A stretch of DNA of 64,000 nt. Origin: Desulfoluna sp. (GTDB taxonomy: Bacteria > Desulfobacterota > Desulfobacteria > Desulfobacterales > Desulfolunaceae). Shown in pieces: positions 57,152 to 64,000 of this stretch. Numbering within the stretch: position 1 is the stretch's first letter; every line of letters starts with the position of its first letter. Made by a program: the position numbers and the translations under genes. The notes under the pieces are model-generated. The model was not told where the DNA came from. It did not search any database and saw only the letters and a program-made list of their open reading frames with translations. The stretch spans positions 1-64,000 of the forward strand of contig NZ_JAQYWB010000031.1 in the NCBI RefSeq assembly GCF_030145185.1, in the 5' to 3' direction.

Positions 57152-58060
57152 ATGAACCAGAAAAGCCCACGTGACGAGATATCCCTGAAGATTCTTGAAG
57201 AACTCCGCAGAGGGATCACCCCCGAAGAGGAGATGCGCCATTTTCTTGAATCCACCTTCTCCATCAGCCGCCAGGAAGAGCTGAGGCTCTTTTTAGAGGA
57301 TCAAGAGAGCACGGATCGCGAGATGCTCTTTGAGCTGCTCTTTTTTCCCGATCGGAAGACCAAGCTGAAGCTTGAGTCCCTCTTCACGACCTATCGATTC
57401 AACGCCGAAGATGAAAAGGCGATCCTTGAGGCTGTCTGCCAAGAGAGGATTCAGGCCGATATCAGCCTGGGGCCATCCGCCGACCCGATCCAGGTTAACC
57501 TTCCGAAAGAGTGCAAGGAGTTGTTCGTCAAACGCCTTAATATGAAGGCAAACCCACCTGAGAGCGTTGTCAATGCAGCAAAAAACCATTTAAAAGAAGA
57601 CAAAGGCACCCTTTTTCTTGTCCTGCTGAGGGGCGAAAAAATGAGATGGTCAGACGAAACCACCGGATTTACCACACGTCTGCTGGCTGGCCTGTCAGCC
57701 CAGGATTCCGATCTGGAGACCCTCCTGGTCACGGCCATTATCACCATGGGCTCCTTTACCGGCGCCTACCCCCTCATGGATCACTTCCTTGCCATTCGCC
57801 AGAACATGGAGGCTGCCGCTGAAAAGGCGCATCAATTTGAAGAGGGATTAAAAACCCTCACCATGGAAACCATGATGATGCAGGGCATGATCGGCCCCTC
57901 TCACTCAGAAAAAGAGCTTCGCCACAAAATCCGCGTCATGGACACCTTGATCCTCAAAGGATTTAATGTGGACCCCACGCTGCTGGATCCGGTCCAAGTC
58001 GACCTGGGCGATTTCTCGGGCAGTGAGGGAGTGACAGGGATGTTCAAGAACCTGATTTGA
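57152..58060 (+). CDS. Cytoplasmic hypothetical protein, 302 aa
   Basis: A 302-residue, largely helical, acidic protein rich in Glu, Leu and Arg. Preceded by GGAAAG. It has no signal peptide, membrane segment or cofactor motif. The leading region (EEEMRHFLESTFSISRQEELRLFLED) and a methionine-rich stretch (METMMMQGMIG) are notable. Family not recognised; coding status is supported by length and codon use. Confidence 0.8.
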   Translation: MNQKSPRDEISLKILEELRRGITPEEEMRHFLESTFSISRQEELRLFLEDQESTDREMLFELLFFPDRKTKLKLESLFTTYRFNAEDEKAILEAVCQERIQADISLGPSADPIQVNLPKECKELFVKRLNMKANPPESVVNAAKNHLKEDKGTLFLVLLRGEKMRWSDETTGFTTRLLAGLSAQDSDLETLLVTAIITMGSFTGAYPLMDHFLAIRQNMEAAAEKAHQFEEGLKTLTMETMMMQGMIGPSHSEKELRHKIRVMDTLILKGFNVDPTLLDPVQVDLGDFSGSEGVTGMFKNLI

Positions 58061-58166
58061 ACAGACCGCTGAGTCGCCACCAAAAGAAGAGACGATGCCA
58101 GCCTTTGAGGTAAGCCCCTGAAAAGAGATGTGTCACTGTGCTTTGCTCGCGCGGCTCCGTGCAAAG

Positions 58167-58217
58167 CGCACCCACAACCTGCTCTCAAGGCGGCACACCT
58201 TGCCGCCGGAGGCTTTT
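58167..58217 (-). repeat. Dispersed repeat family A
   Basis: On the minus strand it begins GCCTCCGGCGGCAAGGTG about 41 bases after the stop of the lipoprotein gene of the Mla operon. Confidence 0.8.
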
Positions 58218-58257
58218 TTCAGCGCTGAACCGTTACTCTTTATTTTATTTTGAGCCC

Positions 58258-58854
58258 TTATTCCAATTGTCTGAGGGTCTCAACCACTTCGCTGCTGAAT
58301 ACGGAAATCAACCGGCTCAGGGCTTCGACTCGGGCCGGTTGGTCTGCACCACCTACTTTTCGTTGCAGAGTCGTGTGGGCGGTCGTAAGGGTTTGCCTCT
58401 TTCCATTTTTCACCCCCCACCGCAGATCAAAGAAAGCATTGCCCGCCTCATCGGTATCAAAACGAACCACATCCATAAAAACCTGCATGGAGACACCCCC
58501 CTTCGGGGTATCAAAGGGATAGATGAAAAACTTCTCCGCGCCGGTGAGCCGGGAGAGATTTTCGGCCACGGCCCGGGCGATGCCCTCGCGAAGGGGCTCC
58601 GCCCACCGCTGATAATCATTCAACAAAAGGGTATGGTTCATGCGACGGGCCACGATCTGAGGCCTGTCCAGATGAGACGGCAGCACCACGGGTCCCACCA
58701 CCACATACATGGACGGATCCCAGCTTCCGGTCTCCTCCGCGGGTACCGCTGCCGGATGAAGCAAGTGGTAGGTCACCGCGGGCGAGGGGGAAGAAAGGCA
58801 GCCTGTCATGAACAGCAGGGCTCCGACCGTGATCACATAAAAAATCTTTGGCAT
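58258..58854 (-). CDS. ABC-type transport auxiliary lipoprotein, PqiC-like
   Basis: A 198-residue lipoprotein (lipobox FMTGC, Cys at about 19). The body has the YHLLHPA opening, the VVVGPVVLPSHLDRPQIV segment and the WAEPLREGIARAVAENLSRL helix, which are typical of DUF330/PqiC proteins. These sit on the inner face of the outer membrane and partner with MCE proteins. The ATG at 58854 follows GGAG at good spacing. It is the last gene of the Mla-type operon. Confidence 0.88.
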   Translation of the reverse strand: MPKIFYVITVGALLFMTGCLSSPSPAVTYHLLHPAAVPAEETGSWDPSMYVVVGPVVLPSHLDRPQIVARRMNHTLLLNDYQRWAEPLREGIARAVAENLSRLTGAEKFFIYPFDTPKGGVSMQVFMDVVRFDTDEAGNAFFDLRWGVKNGKRQTLTTAHTTLQRKVGGADQPARVEALSRLISVFSSEVVETLRQLE

Positions 58855-58907
58855 CTTTTTCTCCATTATTTTATTCGCGGGGACAGGTTGGCTTGTCCCT
58901 GCGGGAT

Positions 58908-59906
58908 TCATTGCCTTTTGTCCTTGCCAAAAACCAGAGCCTCTGGATGACGTTCAAGATAATCGACCAGGATACGCATGGAGCGTGCCGCTTCCGCGAC
59001 TTCGCCAAGCATGCGGTTAAGCCGGTAAGTGACGGCCGAGTCTTCACCCAGGCTGGCCTCCATACTTTCGAGAGCCTTTTCCGCCTTATCCATCATGGCC
59101 TGGGACGAGGTACCTACCCCCTCCAGGACATCAAGCGCTCTCTTTACCCCCGCATCGGACTTCACAACCAGTTTTCGGGTCTCCTGCGCGGTCCCTTCAA
59201 TGGAATGCCTGATAGGACCGATGGCTTGTCTCGCCTGCTTCATCAACCCTTCAAATTCCTTAATGGCGCCATTCATATGGTCCAGGGTGTTGTTCTCCTC
59301 CACCGAAAGGATCAGTCGATCGATGGACTCCACCGTGGAGATTACCCGATCCATAATGGCTTCCACGGGAATATTTTCTATGGTTTTTGAAAACTCTGAA
59401 ATCCCTGAAAGGATAGTGGGCAGCTCCTTTGCATCGTCCATGCGACCGGTCAGGGCATAGGGCTTGTCCTGATGGAATCCGATATCCACATAGAGTTTCC
59501 CCGTCAGCAGGCTATCAATTTTAAGCTGTGCCCGAAGCCCTAAGTTCACAAGTTCCTTCCGGAAAGCCTCCTCGTCCATGGACCCCAGAATCCGTTTGGT
59601 TTCCTTGCCGTAATCCATCAGGGATATCCGGTCGGTATCCACATCAATATAAACGGGAATACAAAAGGAAAAATTCTGGCTGTCAAAAATCAGGTCAATT
59701 CCCGTCACATGGCCCACTTTAACCCCCATAAAACGCACCGGAGCCCCCACATCCAGCCCCTTGAGGGAGTCCTCAAAATAGAGGACAAAACGCTCTTTCT
59801 CCGTAAAGAACTGACCCGCACCAAAGGTGATGACAATCCCGGCCGCCAGAATGCACGCGCCCACCACAAAGGCTCCGATGATGCTGAGTTTCGCTTTCTG
59901 ATTCAT
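58908..59906 (-). CDS. mlaD: MCE/MlaD-family lipid transport protein
   Basis: A 332-residue protein with one N-terminal membrane helix (about 7-30) and an MCE domain (about 36-115, including GLDVGAPVRFMGVKVGHV). A long coiled-coil or helical tail follows. It forms the periplasmic tube between the ABC permease and the outer membrane. The ATG at 59906 follows GGGAG; the open frame extends 28 codons upstream. Genes upstream encode the ATPase and permease, and downstream a PqiC-like lipoprotein. Confidence 0.9.
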   Translation of the reverse strand: MNQKAKLSIIGAFVVGACILAAGIVITFGAGQFFTEKERFVLYFEDSLKGLDVGAPVRFMGVKVGHVTGIDLIFDSQNFSFCIPVYIDVDTDRISLMDYGKETKRILGSMDEEAFRKELVNLGLRAQLKIDSLLTGKLYVDIGFHQDKPYALTGRMDDAKELPTILSGISEFSKTIENIPVEAIMDRVISTVESIDRLILSVEENNTLDHMNGAIKEFEGLMKQARQAIGPIRHSIEGTAQETRKLVVKSDAGVKRALDVLEGVGTSSQAMMDKAEKALESMEASLGEDSAVTYRLNRMLGEVAEAARSMRILVDYLERHPEALVFGKDKRQ

Positions 59907-59970
59907 AACCACTCCCATGGTTTTAAGGCCCGATCCGTGGATACGGGCCATCCTCTGGTGCCCGAAAAGG

Positions 59971-60741
59971 CTAATGCCCGTCCTCACCACGTGTCAAAAA
60001 TTGAATCACCCGTGGATCCTTCGAGTGTGCCAGAAGGTCTCGGGGATTGCCCGAGGCGATGAGGGTCTTCGTCTCGGCATCCAGAAACACAGAATCTGTC
60101 CCAATGGCAAAGATACTGGCCAGTTCATGGGTCACCACGACGATGGTGGCCCCAAGGGAGGCCTTAAGCTCCAGGATCAAATCGTCCAGACGGCGGGCAC
60201 TGACAGGATCCAGCCCGGCCGAGGGTTCATCAAAAAAAAGAATCTCCGGATCAAGGGCTATGGCCCTGGCCAGGCCCACCCGCTTCTTCATGCCCCCGCT
60301 GATCTCGGCGGGGAGATGGTTTTCAAACCCGGCCAGATCCACCAGGGCGAGTTTAAACATCACCAGCTCCCGAATTTCGCCCGGTGAATAATCGCTGTAC
60401 TGGTACAGGGGCAGCGCCACGTTTTCAAAAAGGGTCATGGAACTGAAAAGCGCCCCGCTCTGGTAAAGAATGCCGATGCGCTGCATCAAGGCCTTCTGTT
60501 CATTCTCCGAGGCCTCGTACAGGGAGGTCCGGCCATGGAAGACCTTCCCCTTTGCAGGCTCCTTCAGCCCCACAAGATGGCGGAGCAAGGTGCTCTTCCC
60601 GCAGCCGCTGCCTCCCATGATGATAAAAATTTCACCCCGGTTCACCACAAAATCGAGGTCTCTTTGAATCACCCGCGTCCCATAGGCCATGGTGAGATCC
60701 GTCACCTTGATGGGGGCAGTGTCTCTACTTTTTTTTACCAT
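59971..60741 (-). CDS. mlaF: ABC ATPase of lipid transport (MlaF-like)
   Basis: A 256-residue ABC ATPase. Walker A GGSGCGKST (about 42-50), the signature ISGGMKKRVGLARA typical of MlaF, Walker B LFFDEPSAGLDP and H-loop VTHEL are intact. The ATG at 60741 was chosen because it starts two bases after the permease stop and gives the normal MlaF length. The 105-codon upstream extension of the open frame lies inside the permease gene in another frame. Confidence 0.94.
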   Translation of the reverse strand: MVKKSRDTAPIKVTDLTMAYGTRVIQRDLDFVVNRGEIFIIMGGSGCGKSTLLRHLVGLKEPAKGKVFHGRTSLYEASENEQKALMQRIGILYQSGALFSSMTLFENVALPLYQYSDYSPGEIRELVMFKLALVDLAGFENHLPAEISGGMKKRVGLARAIALDPEILFFDEPSAGLDPVSARRLDDLILELKASLGATIVVVTHELASIFAIGTDSVFLDAETKTLIASGNPRDLLAHSKDPRVIQFLTRGEDGH

Positions 60742-60743
60742 CT

Positions 60744-61865
60744 CTATACCCCGATAATACTGGTCACCACAGCGATCAAACCATCGGCAATGATGATCCC
60801 CACGATGGCTGCAACCACCGCCTGGGTGACGGCCCCGCCCACATCCGAAGCGCTGCGGCCGCACCGCATGCCGTAGTAACATCCCGCCAGGGCGATGATG
60901 ACCCCGTAAAGCGCGCTTTTGAGAATACCGTGCATAAACTGTGTGACATCCAAAGAGGAACAGGTCTGATGCCAGTACTGAACCCAGGGAATATCCAGCA
61001 TCCCCACCCCGATGGCCATGCCGCCGCCGATGCCAATGAAATCTGCATACAGACAAAGCAGCGGCATCATAATAACCAGCGCGATCATCCTCGGCACCAC
61101 TAAATACTCGGCGGGATTCAGCCCCATGGTGGTGAGGGCATCCACCTCTTCATTGACCTGCATGGTGCCCAGCTGGGCGGCAAAGGCTGCGCCTGTGCGA
61201 CCCGCCATGATAATCCCCGTCATCATGGCCCCAAGTTCACGGGCCATGGCAAGCCCCACGATATCCGCCACATAAATCTGGGCCCCGAACAGCTTCAGCT
61301 GTACAGAGCCCACAAAGGCAAAAATCACGCCAATGACGAGACTGATGAGCGAAACAATGGGCAGGGCCGATGCCCCGCAGTCTTGAAGAAGAAGAAAAAA
61401 ATCATCACGCCTGAAGCGCCCTTTACCGACCAGGACCCTGCCAAACCCCAGGACCACCTCGCCGATAAAAGAGAGAAAATCCAGAACCGCCATCCACACA
61501 GAAGAGGCTGACCGCCCCATACCCATCAGAAAGGAGTCACGGGGCAAGGCCCCTGAGTCATCCACCCGCCCCTTTCCCTGAGCGGCGAGGGCGATCAACC
61601 GCAGCATGCCCTGAGGAAGAGCCTGGTCGTCCACCTTTACGTCCCGGGCCTTTAAGGCGTCCACGAGGCTGCTAACAAAAACAGCCAGGAGAGAGCCCCA
61701 GCTGATCAACCCCGACGTTTCAAAACGGACCCGACGCACTGCACCCAGAGTCTTAAGGGAATCAGCAACCCGAAGCCGTGGCCCAGCCTCCCGCCAGGAG
61801 CCATGAAGAGACACGACCCCTTCATCGCCTTCCGTTGTAATGGTGACACCACGTTTCTCATGCAT
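60744..61865 (-). CDS. mlaE: ABC permease of lipid transport (MlaE-like) with N-terminal extension
   Basis: A 373-residue permease. The C-terminal ~260 residues match MlaE (MARELGAMMTGIIMAGRTGAAFAAQLGTMQVNEEVDAL; five or so helices). The N-terminal ~110 residues resemble a STAS-like domain (GVVSLHGSWREAG, FETSGLISWGSLL), a role usually played by separate MlaB. First gene of a four-gene operon (permease, ATPase, MCE protein, lipoprotein). No MlaC homolog is encoded nearby. Confidence 0.92.
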   Translation of the reverse strand: MHEKRGVTITTEGDEGVVSLHGSWREAGPRLRVADSLKTLGAVRRVRFETSGLISWGSLLAVFVSSLVDALKARDVKVDDQALPQGMLRLIALAAQGKGRVDDSGALPRDSFLMGMGRSASSVWMAVLDFLSFIGEVVLGFGRVLVGKGRFRRDDFFLLLQDCGASALPIVSLISLVIGVIFAFVGSVQLKLFGAQIYVADIVGLAMARELGAMMTGIIMAGRTGAAFAAQLGTMQVNEEVDALTTMGLNPAEYLVVPRMIALVIMMPLLCLYADFIGIGGGMAIGVGMLDIPWVQYWHQTCSSLDVTQFMHGILKSALYGVIIALAGCYYGMRCGRSASDVGGAVTQAVVAAIVGIIIADGLIAVVTSIIGV

Positions 61866-62451
61866 GCCTTACCGCTCCCTTTCCCGAACCCTCCGCCTGA
61901 GAGGCGGTTACATATTTTAACCCGTTTTTCATGCCACAAGACAAAACAGATGTACGTGGATTACACCAATAACACAACAGGATATCCCCAACAACAAAGG
62001 ACAACGAACCGCCGGCCCCACCCCAGAAATCGCTTCGCTCCAGATTTTGAATTCGTTATTGCCCCTGGGGTCCCCTGGAAAACCATTATCATAAAATGAC
62101 ATCATTCTTTTAAATGGCCGAAAAAACGGACTGGGAAACAATAAATGACACATTAATATTCATTGAAAACAACCTGACATTAAACTATATTTATAGGATA
62201 ACACACATTAAAATTCATCTCTCCACACAGCGACGCCCACGGGAATTATGCCCAACAGCAGGCAGGGATAAAACCGTGGCCACGCCAGTTCTTCCTCATC
62301 GAATCCACTACCTGAACATTCGTCTCTGAAAAATACGGGGACCCACCCGATTGCGACACACAAGGTCAAGGGTCCTCCCAGATGAGACCGTTGCAACAAG
62401 GGCAATCCATTATCAGCGCATCACATCAACCCCAGACACGAAGGATGCATC
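61866..62451. other. Divergent intergenic region (mla operon / polysaccharide locus)
   Basis: About 585 bases, AT-rich around 62090-62220, without a gene. A promoter-like pair for the plus-strand locus is noted separately. Confidence 0.5.
62163..62191 (+). promoter_or_regulatory. Sigma-70-like promoter candidate upstream of the polysaccharide locus
   Basis: TTGAAA (62163-62168), 17-base spacer, TATATT (62186-62191). Would leave a leader of about 250 bases before the first start codon, a length that could carry an antitermination signal; none was identified. Confidence 0.35.
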
Positions 62452-63165
62452 ATGGGCCAGACCAACCGCAACATACCGTCCCCCCTCAGGAGCAGTGCTG
62501 AAACGCGACGCATCTACTCTGTGCTGTTTGAACAGAAGGGGGCAACCTCGCCCCAGGCCGTCCTCATCACGAGCGGCTGGTCGGGGGAAGGAAAAACAAC
62601 CCTGACCTGTAACCTGGCGGCGCTGGCCGCCCGGGAGAAGGGCAAAAAAGTCCTGGTGGTCGATTGGAACTGGTTTGCCCCCGGGGTTCACACGCAATTC
62701 GGCATTGCCGCCCTCCCCTCACTCACCGCATCTCCCCCCCCCCTCGACAAAGTCACGCACGTCCAGGAAATGGGAGATCTTTCTGTTCTGACCGTCGCGG
62801 CTTTTTTGAAAACAGAGAGTTGGAAAGAGGCCTGTTCCGTGACAGACCAGGCCGCACTGATCAACAAAGCCAAAGATCAATACGACCAGATTTTCATCGA
62901 CACCTCCGCTGTCTACCCCACGAACCTGAACATGAACGATCCCATCCTCCTGAGCAAATCCGCCGATGGCGTAATTGTGGTCTCCCTGACCCACGTCACC
63001 CCAAGATCAAAGACCAAAGGTGCCTGCTATGCACTTCAGTCAAGCGGAGCTCTGGTTCTCGGCATCGTTGCCAATCAGTGGAGAAATCCTCTAAGCCCTT
63101 TGAGCCATCTCCCGAACCACCGTTTCATGCCGGATCAAAAGAATCACGTCTCCGCCACCCCCTAA
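62452..63165 (+). CDS. CpsD/CapB-like polysaccharide regulation ATPase, divergent
   Basis: A 237-residue cytoplasmic P-loop protein. Walker A SGWSGEGKTTLTCNLA (41-56) is intact, and IFIDTSAV resembles Walker B of BY-kinases. The Walker A' segment reads VLVVDWNWF, keeping only the first aspartate of the usual DxDxR pattern. No tyrosine cluster is present at the C-terminus, so it may bind nucleotide without acting as a tyrosine kinase. It is followed by a Wzz-like gene. Confidence 0.8.
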   Translation: MGQTNRNIPSPLRSSAETRRIYSVLFEQKGATSPQAVLITSGWSGEGKTTLTCNLAALAAREKGKKVLVVDWNWFAPGVHTQFGIAALPSLTASPPPLDKVTHVQEMGDLSVLTVAAFLKTESWKEACSVTDQAALINKAKDQYDQIFIDTSAVYPTNLNMNDPILLSKSADGVIVVSLTHVTPRSKTKGACYALQSSGALVLGIVANQWRNPLSPLSHLPNHRFMPDQKNHVSATP

Positions 63166-63194
63166 CCGCTAACCACGATATCGTGAGGTTGATC

Positions 63195-63953
63195 ATGATC
63201 TTTTTCCTTGAGCGACTGCTTTACCGTCTATCGGCGAACCGGGCCTTTTTCTGGCTGGCCCTGACCCCCACGTTTGCGTACCTCATCATCATGGCCTTTA
63301 TCCCAAATATTCACACCATATCGGCCACCTTCTCCGTCGATGCTGAGGCGCCCATTGCCGAAACAGGGACCCCCACCGGCTACATCCCCCTCGAGACCTT
63401 TCTCTCGGACCCTGCCCTCTGGGAAACATTCCTCAGAGAAAATTTCAACCCCCAACGCATCATGGGCTACCCAAGGGGATACGGGTTGAGTCTTTCGCGA
63501 GGCGAGGTTGACGCGATATACCAAGAAACGTCAGCCCTCCAAGCGATGAAGAACAAAAACACTGAAATAAAAACGACCTACACCGGTGACGATAAAGGAG
63601 TAGGAAACCACATCGTCTTCTACTACAGCACCACCCTGCATGAGCGCATTAAAGAAGGATACAAAAGGCAGGCGTCACATCTCACTCCACCCCAGATCGC
63701 CCCCCCGGTCGTCAATGAGGCTATCTCATCACGGTCCCTCTGGAGCCCTTCCCGAACCTTGCCCACCCTCCTCTGCTTTATTGCAGGGATCCTGGTGTAC
63801 CTTTTTATTCAGATCGTCCGTGAACTGATGGACGACTCCTACAAATCCGAAAAACAGATCGCCGAGCACACCCGGCTTCCCATTCTGGGGTCACTCCCGA
63901 ATATGAATTGCGTCCCCGCTGCCGCGAAAACACCGCCCCCCCATGACAGATGA
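63195..63953 (+). CDS. Wzz-like chain-length/co-polymerase membrane protein
   Basis: A 252-residue inner-membrane protein with hydrophobic segments at about 18-36 and 205-223 and a periplasmic loop between them. This is the two-helix topology of polysaccharide co-polymerases, though the loop is short. The C-terminus is cytoplasmic (TRLPILGSLPN resembles the LPVLGVIP-type motif after the second helix). The ATG at 63195 follows GTGAGGTTG; the open frame upstream overlaps the previous gene in another frame. Acts with the CpsD-like ATPase. Confidence 0.8.
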   Translation: MIFFLERLLYRLSANRAFFWLALTPTFAYLIIMAFIPNIHTISATFSVDAEAPIAETGTPTGYIPLETFLSDPALWETFLRENFNPQRIMGYPRGYGLSLSRGEVDAIYQETSALQAMKNKNTEIKTTYTGDDKGVGNHIVFYYSTTLHERIKEGYKRQASHLTPPQIAPPVVNEAISSRSLWSPSRTLPTLLCFIAGILVYLFIQIVRELMDDSYKSEKQIAEHTRLPILGSLPNMNCVPAAAKTPPPHDR

Positions 63954-63963
63954 ACGGAAACCC

Positions 63964-64000
63964 ATGATGCCAAAACCCCCGCAAAGAGAAAATCCCATGA
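63964..64000 (+). CDS. Start of a further gene, cut by the window edge
   Basis: ATGATGCCAAAACCCCCGC after ACGGAAACC, 10 bases past the preceding stop. Only about 12 codons are visible, so neither reality nor function can be judged; an ATGA at the very end could be a second start. Confidence 0.3.
   Translation, partial: MMPKPPQRENPM

Noticed and set aside
60742-61056. 105-codon N-terminal extension of the MlaF-like ATPase
   Set aside because: It lies inside the MlaE gene out of frame and has no ABC similarity; the ATG at 60741 has normal spacing and length.
62664-63194. Long N-terminal extension of the Wzz-like gene
   Set aside because: The extension overlaps the CpsD-like gene in another frame and encodes an arginine/proline-rich low-complexity sequence; the ATG at 63195 starts directly before a typical membrane helix.

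Overview
The window looks like chromosomal DNA of an anaerobic Gram-negative bacterium, most likely a sulfate-reducing Desulfobacterota (Desulfobacterales type; this placement is inference). Supporting signs are an aldehyde:ferredoxin oxidoreductase next to a MoaD/ThiS protein, an Fe-only-hydrogenase-like iron-sulfur protein clustered with DRTGG and anti-sigma-type proteins, an Mla lipid-transport operon, and large classical autotransporters. No phage, CRISPR array, rRNA or tRNA gene was recognised. Gene density is moderate, and the intergenic spaces are crowded with at least six families of dispersed repeats.

Layout. 0-2.7 kb: a transmembrane Ser/Thr kinase (zinc ribbon, kinase, TM, two PEGA domains, formylglycine-enzyme/C-type-lectin-like domain). 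Its last ~38 codons have the codon pattern of a diversity-generating retroelement (DGR) variable region; the template and reverse transcriptase would lie left of base 1. 3.4-6 kb: hrpB helicase. 6-7.4 kb: a tandem repeat block. 7.6-13 kb: small proteins, a beta-carbonic anhydrase, and a minus-strand cluster encoding a hydrogenase-like Fe-S protein, DRTGG protein, broken PHP gene, DRTGG protein and anti-sigma factor. 13.8-18 kb: rbsD, two exported or membrane proteins of unknown function and a chemoreceptor. 18.6-27 kb: a minus-strand MarR-regulated peptide/nickel-type ABC importer with two paralogous Tat-exported binding proteins. 27.6-41.3 kb: a lipoprotein hydrolase and three tandem autotransporters with near-identical beta-barrels and divergent passengers. 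41.6-46.3 kb: an MFS transporter, aldehyde:ferredoxin oxidoreductase plus MoaD-like protein, and a lipoprotein. 46.9-53.3 kb: a cmoM-like methyltransferase, MutT, two enoyl-CoA hydratases, a HAD phosphatase, a parvulin and membrane proteins. 53.6-58.1 kb: an MBL-fold hydrolase, glycerol-3-phosphate dehydrogenase and unknowns. 58.2-61.9 kb: an MlaE-MlaF-MlaD-lipoprotein operon. 62.4-64 kb: the start of a polysaccharide co-polymerase locus with a CpsD-like ATPase and a Wzz-like protein.

The most unusual items are: (1) the DGR-type variable tail on a predicted trans-membrane receptor kinase; (2) the autotransporter triplet with homogenised barrels; (3) a 245-bp MITE present in three same-length copies, one of which abuts a gene's stop codon; (4) a REP-like element that lies directly behind six stop codons in one fixed orientation; (5) a decayed PHP gene inside the hydrogenase-like cluster.
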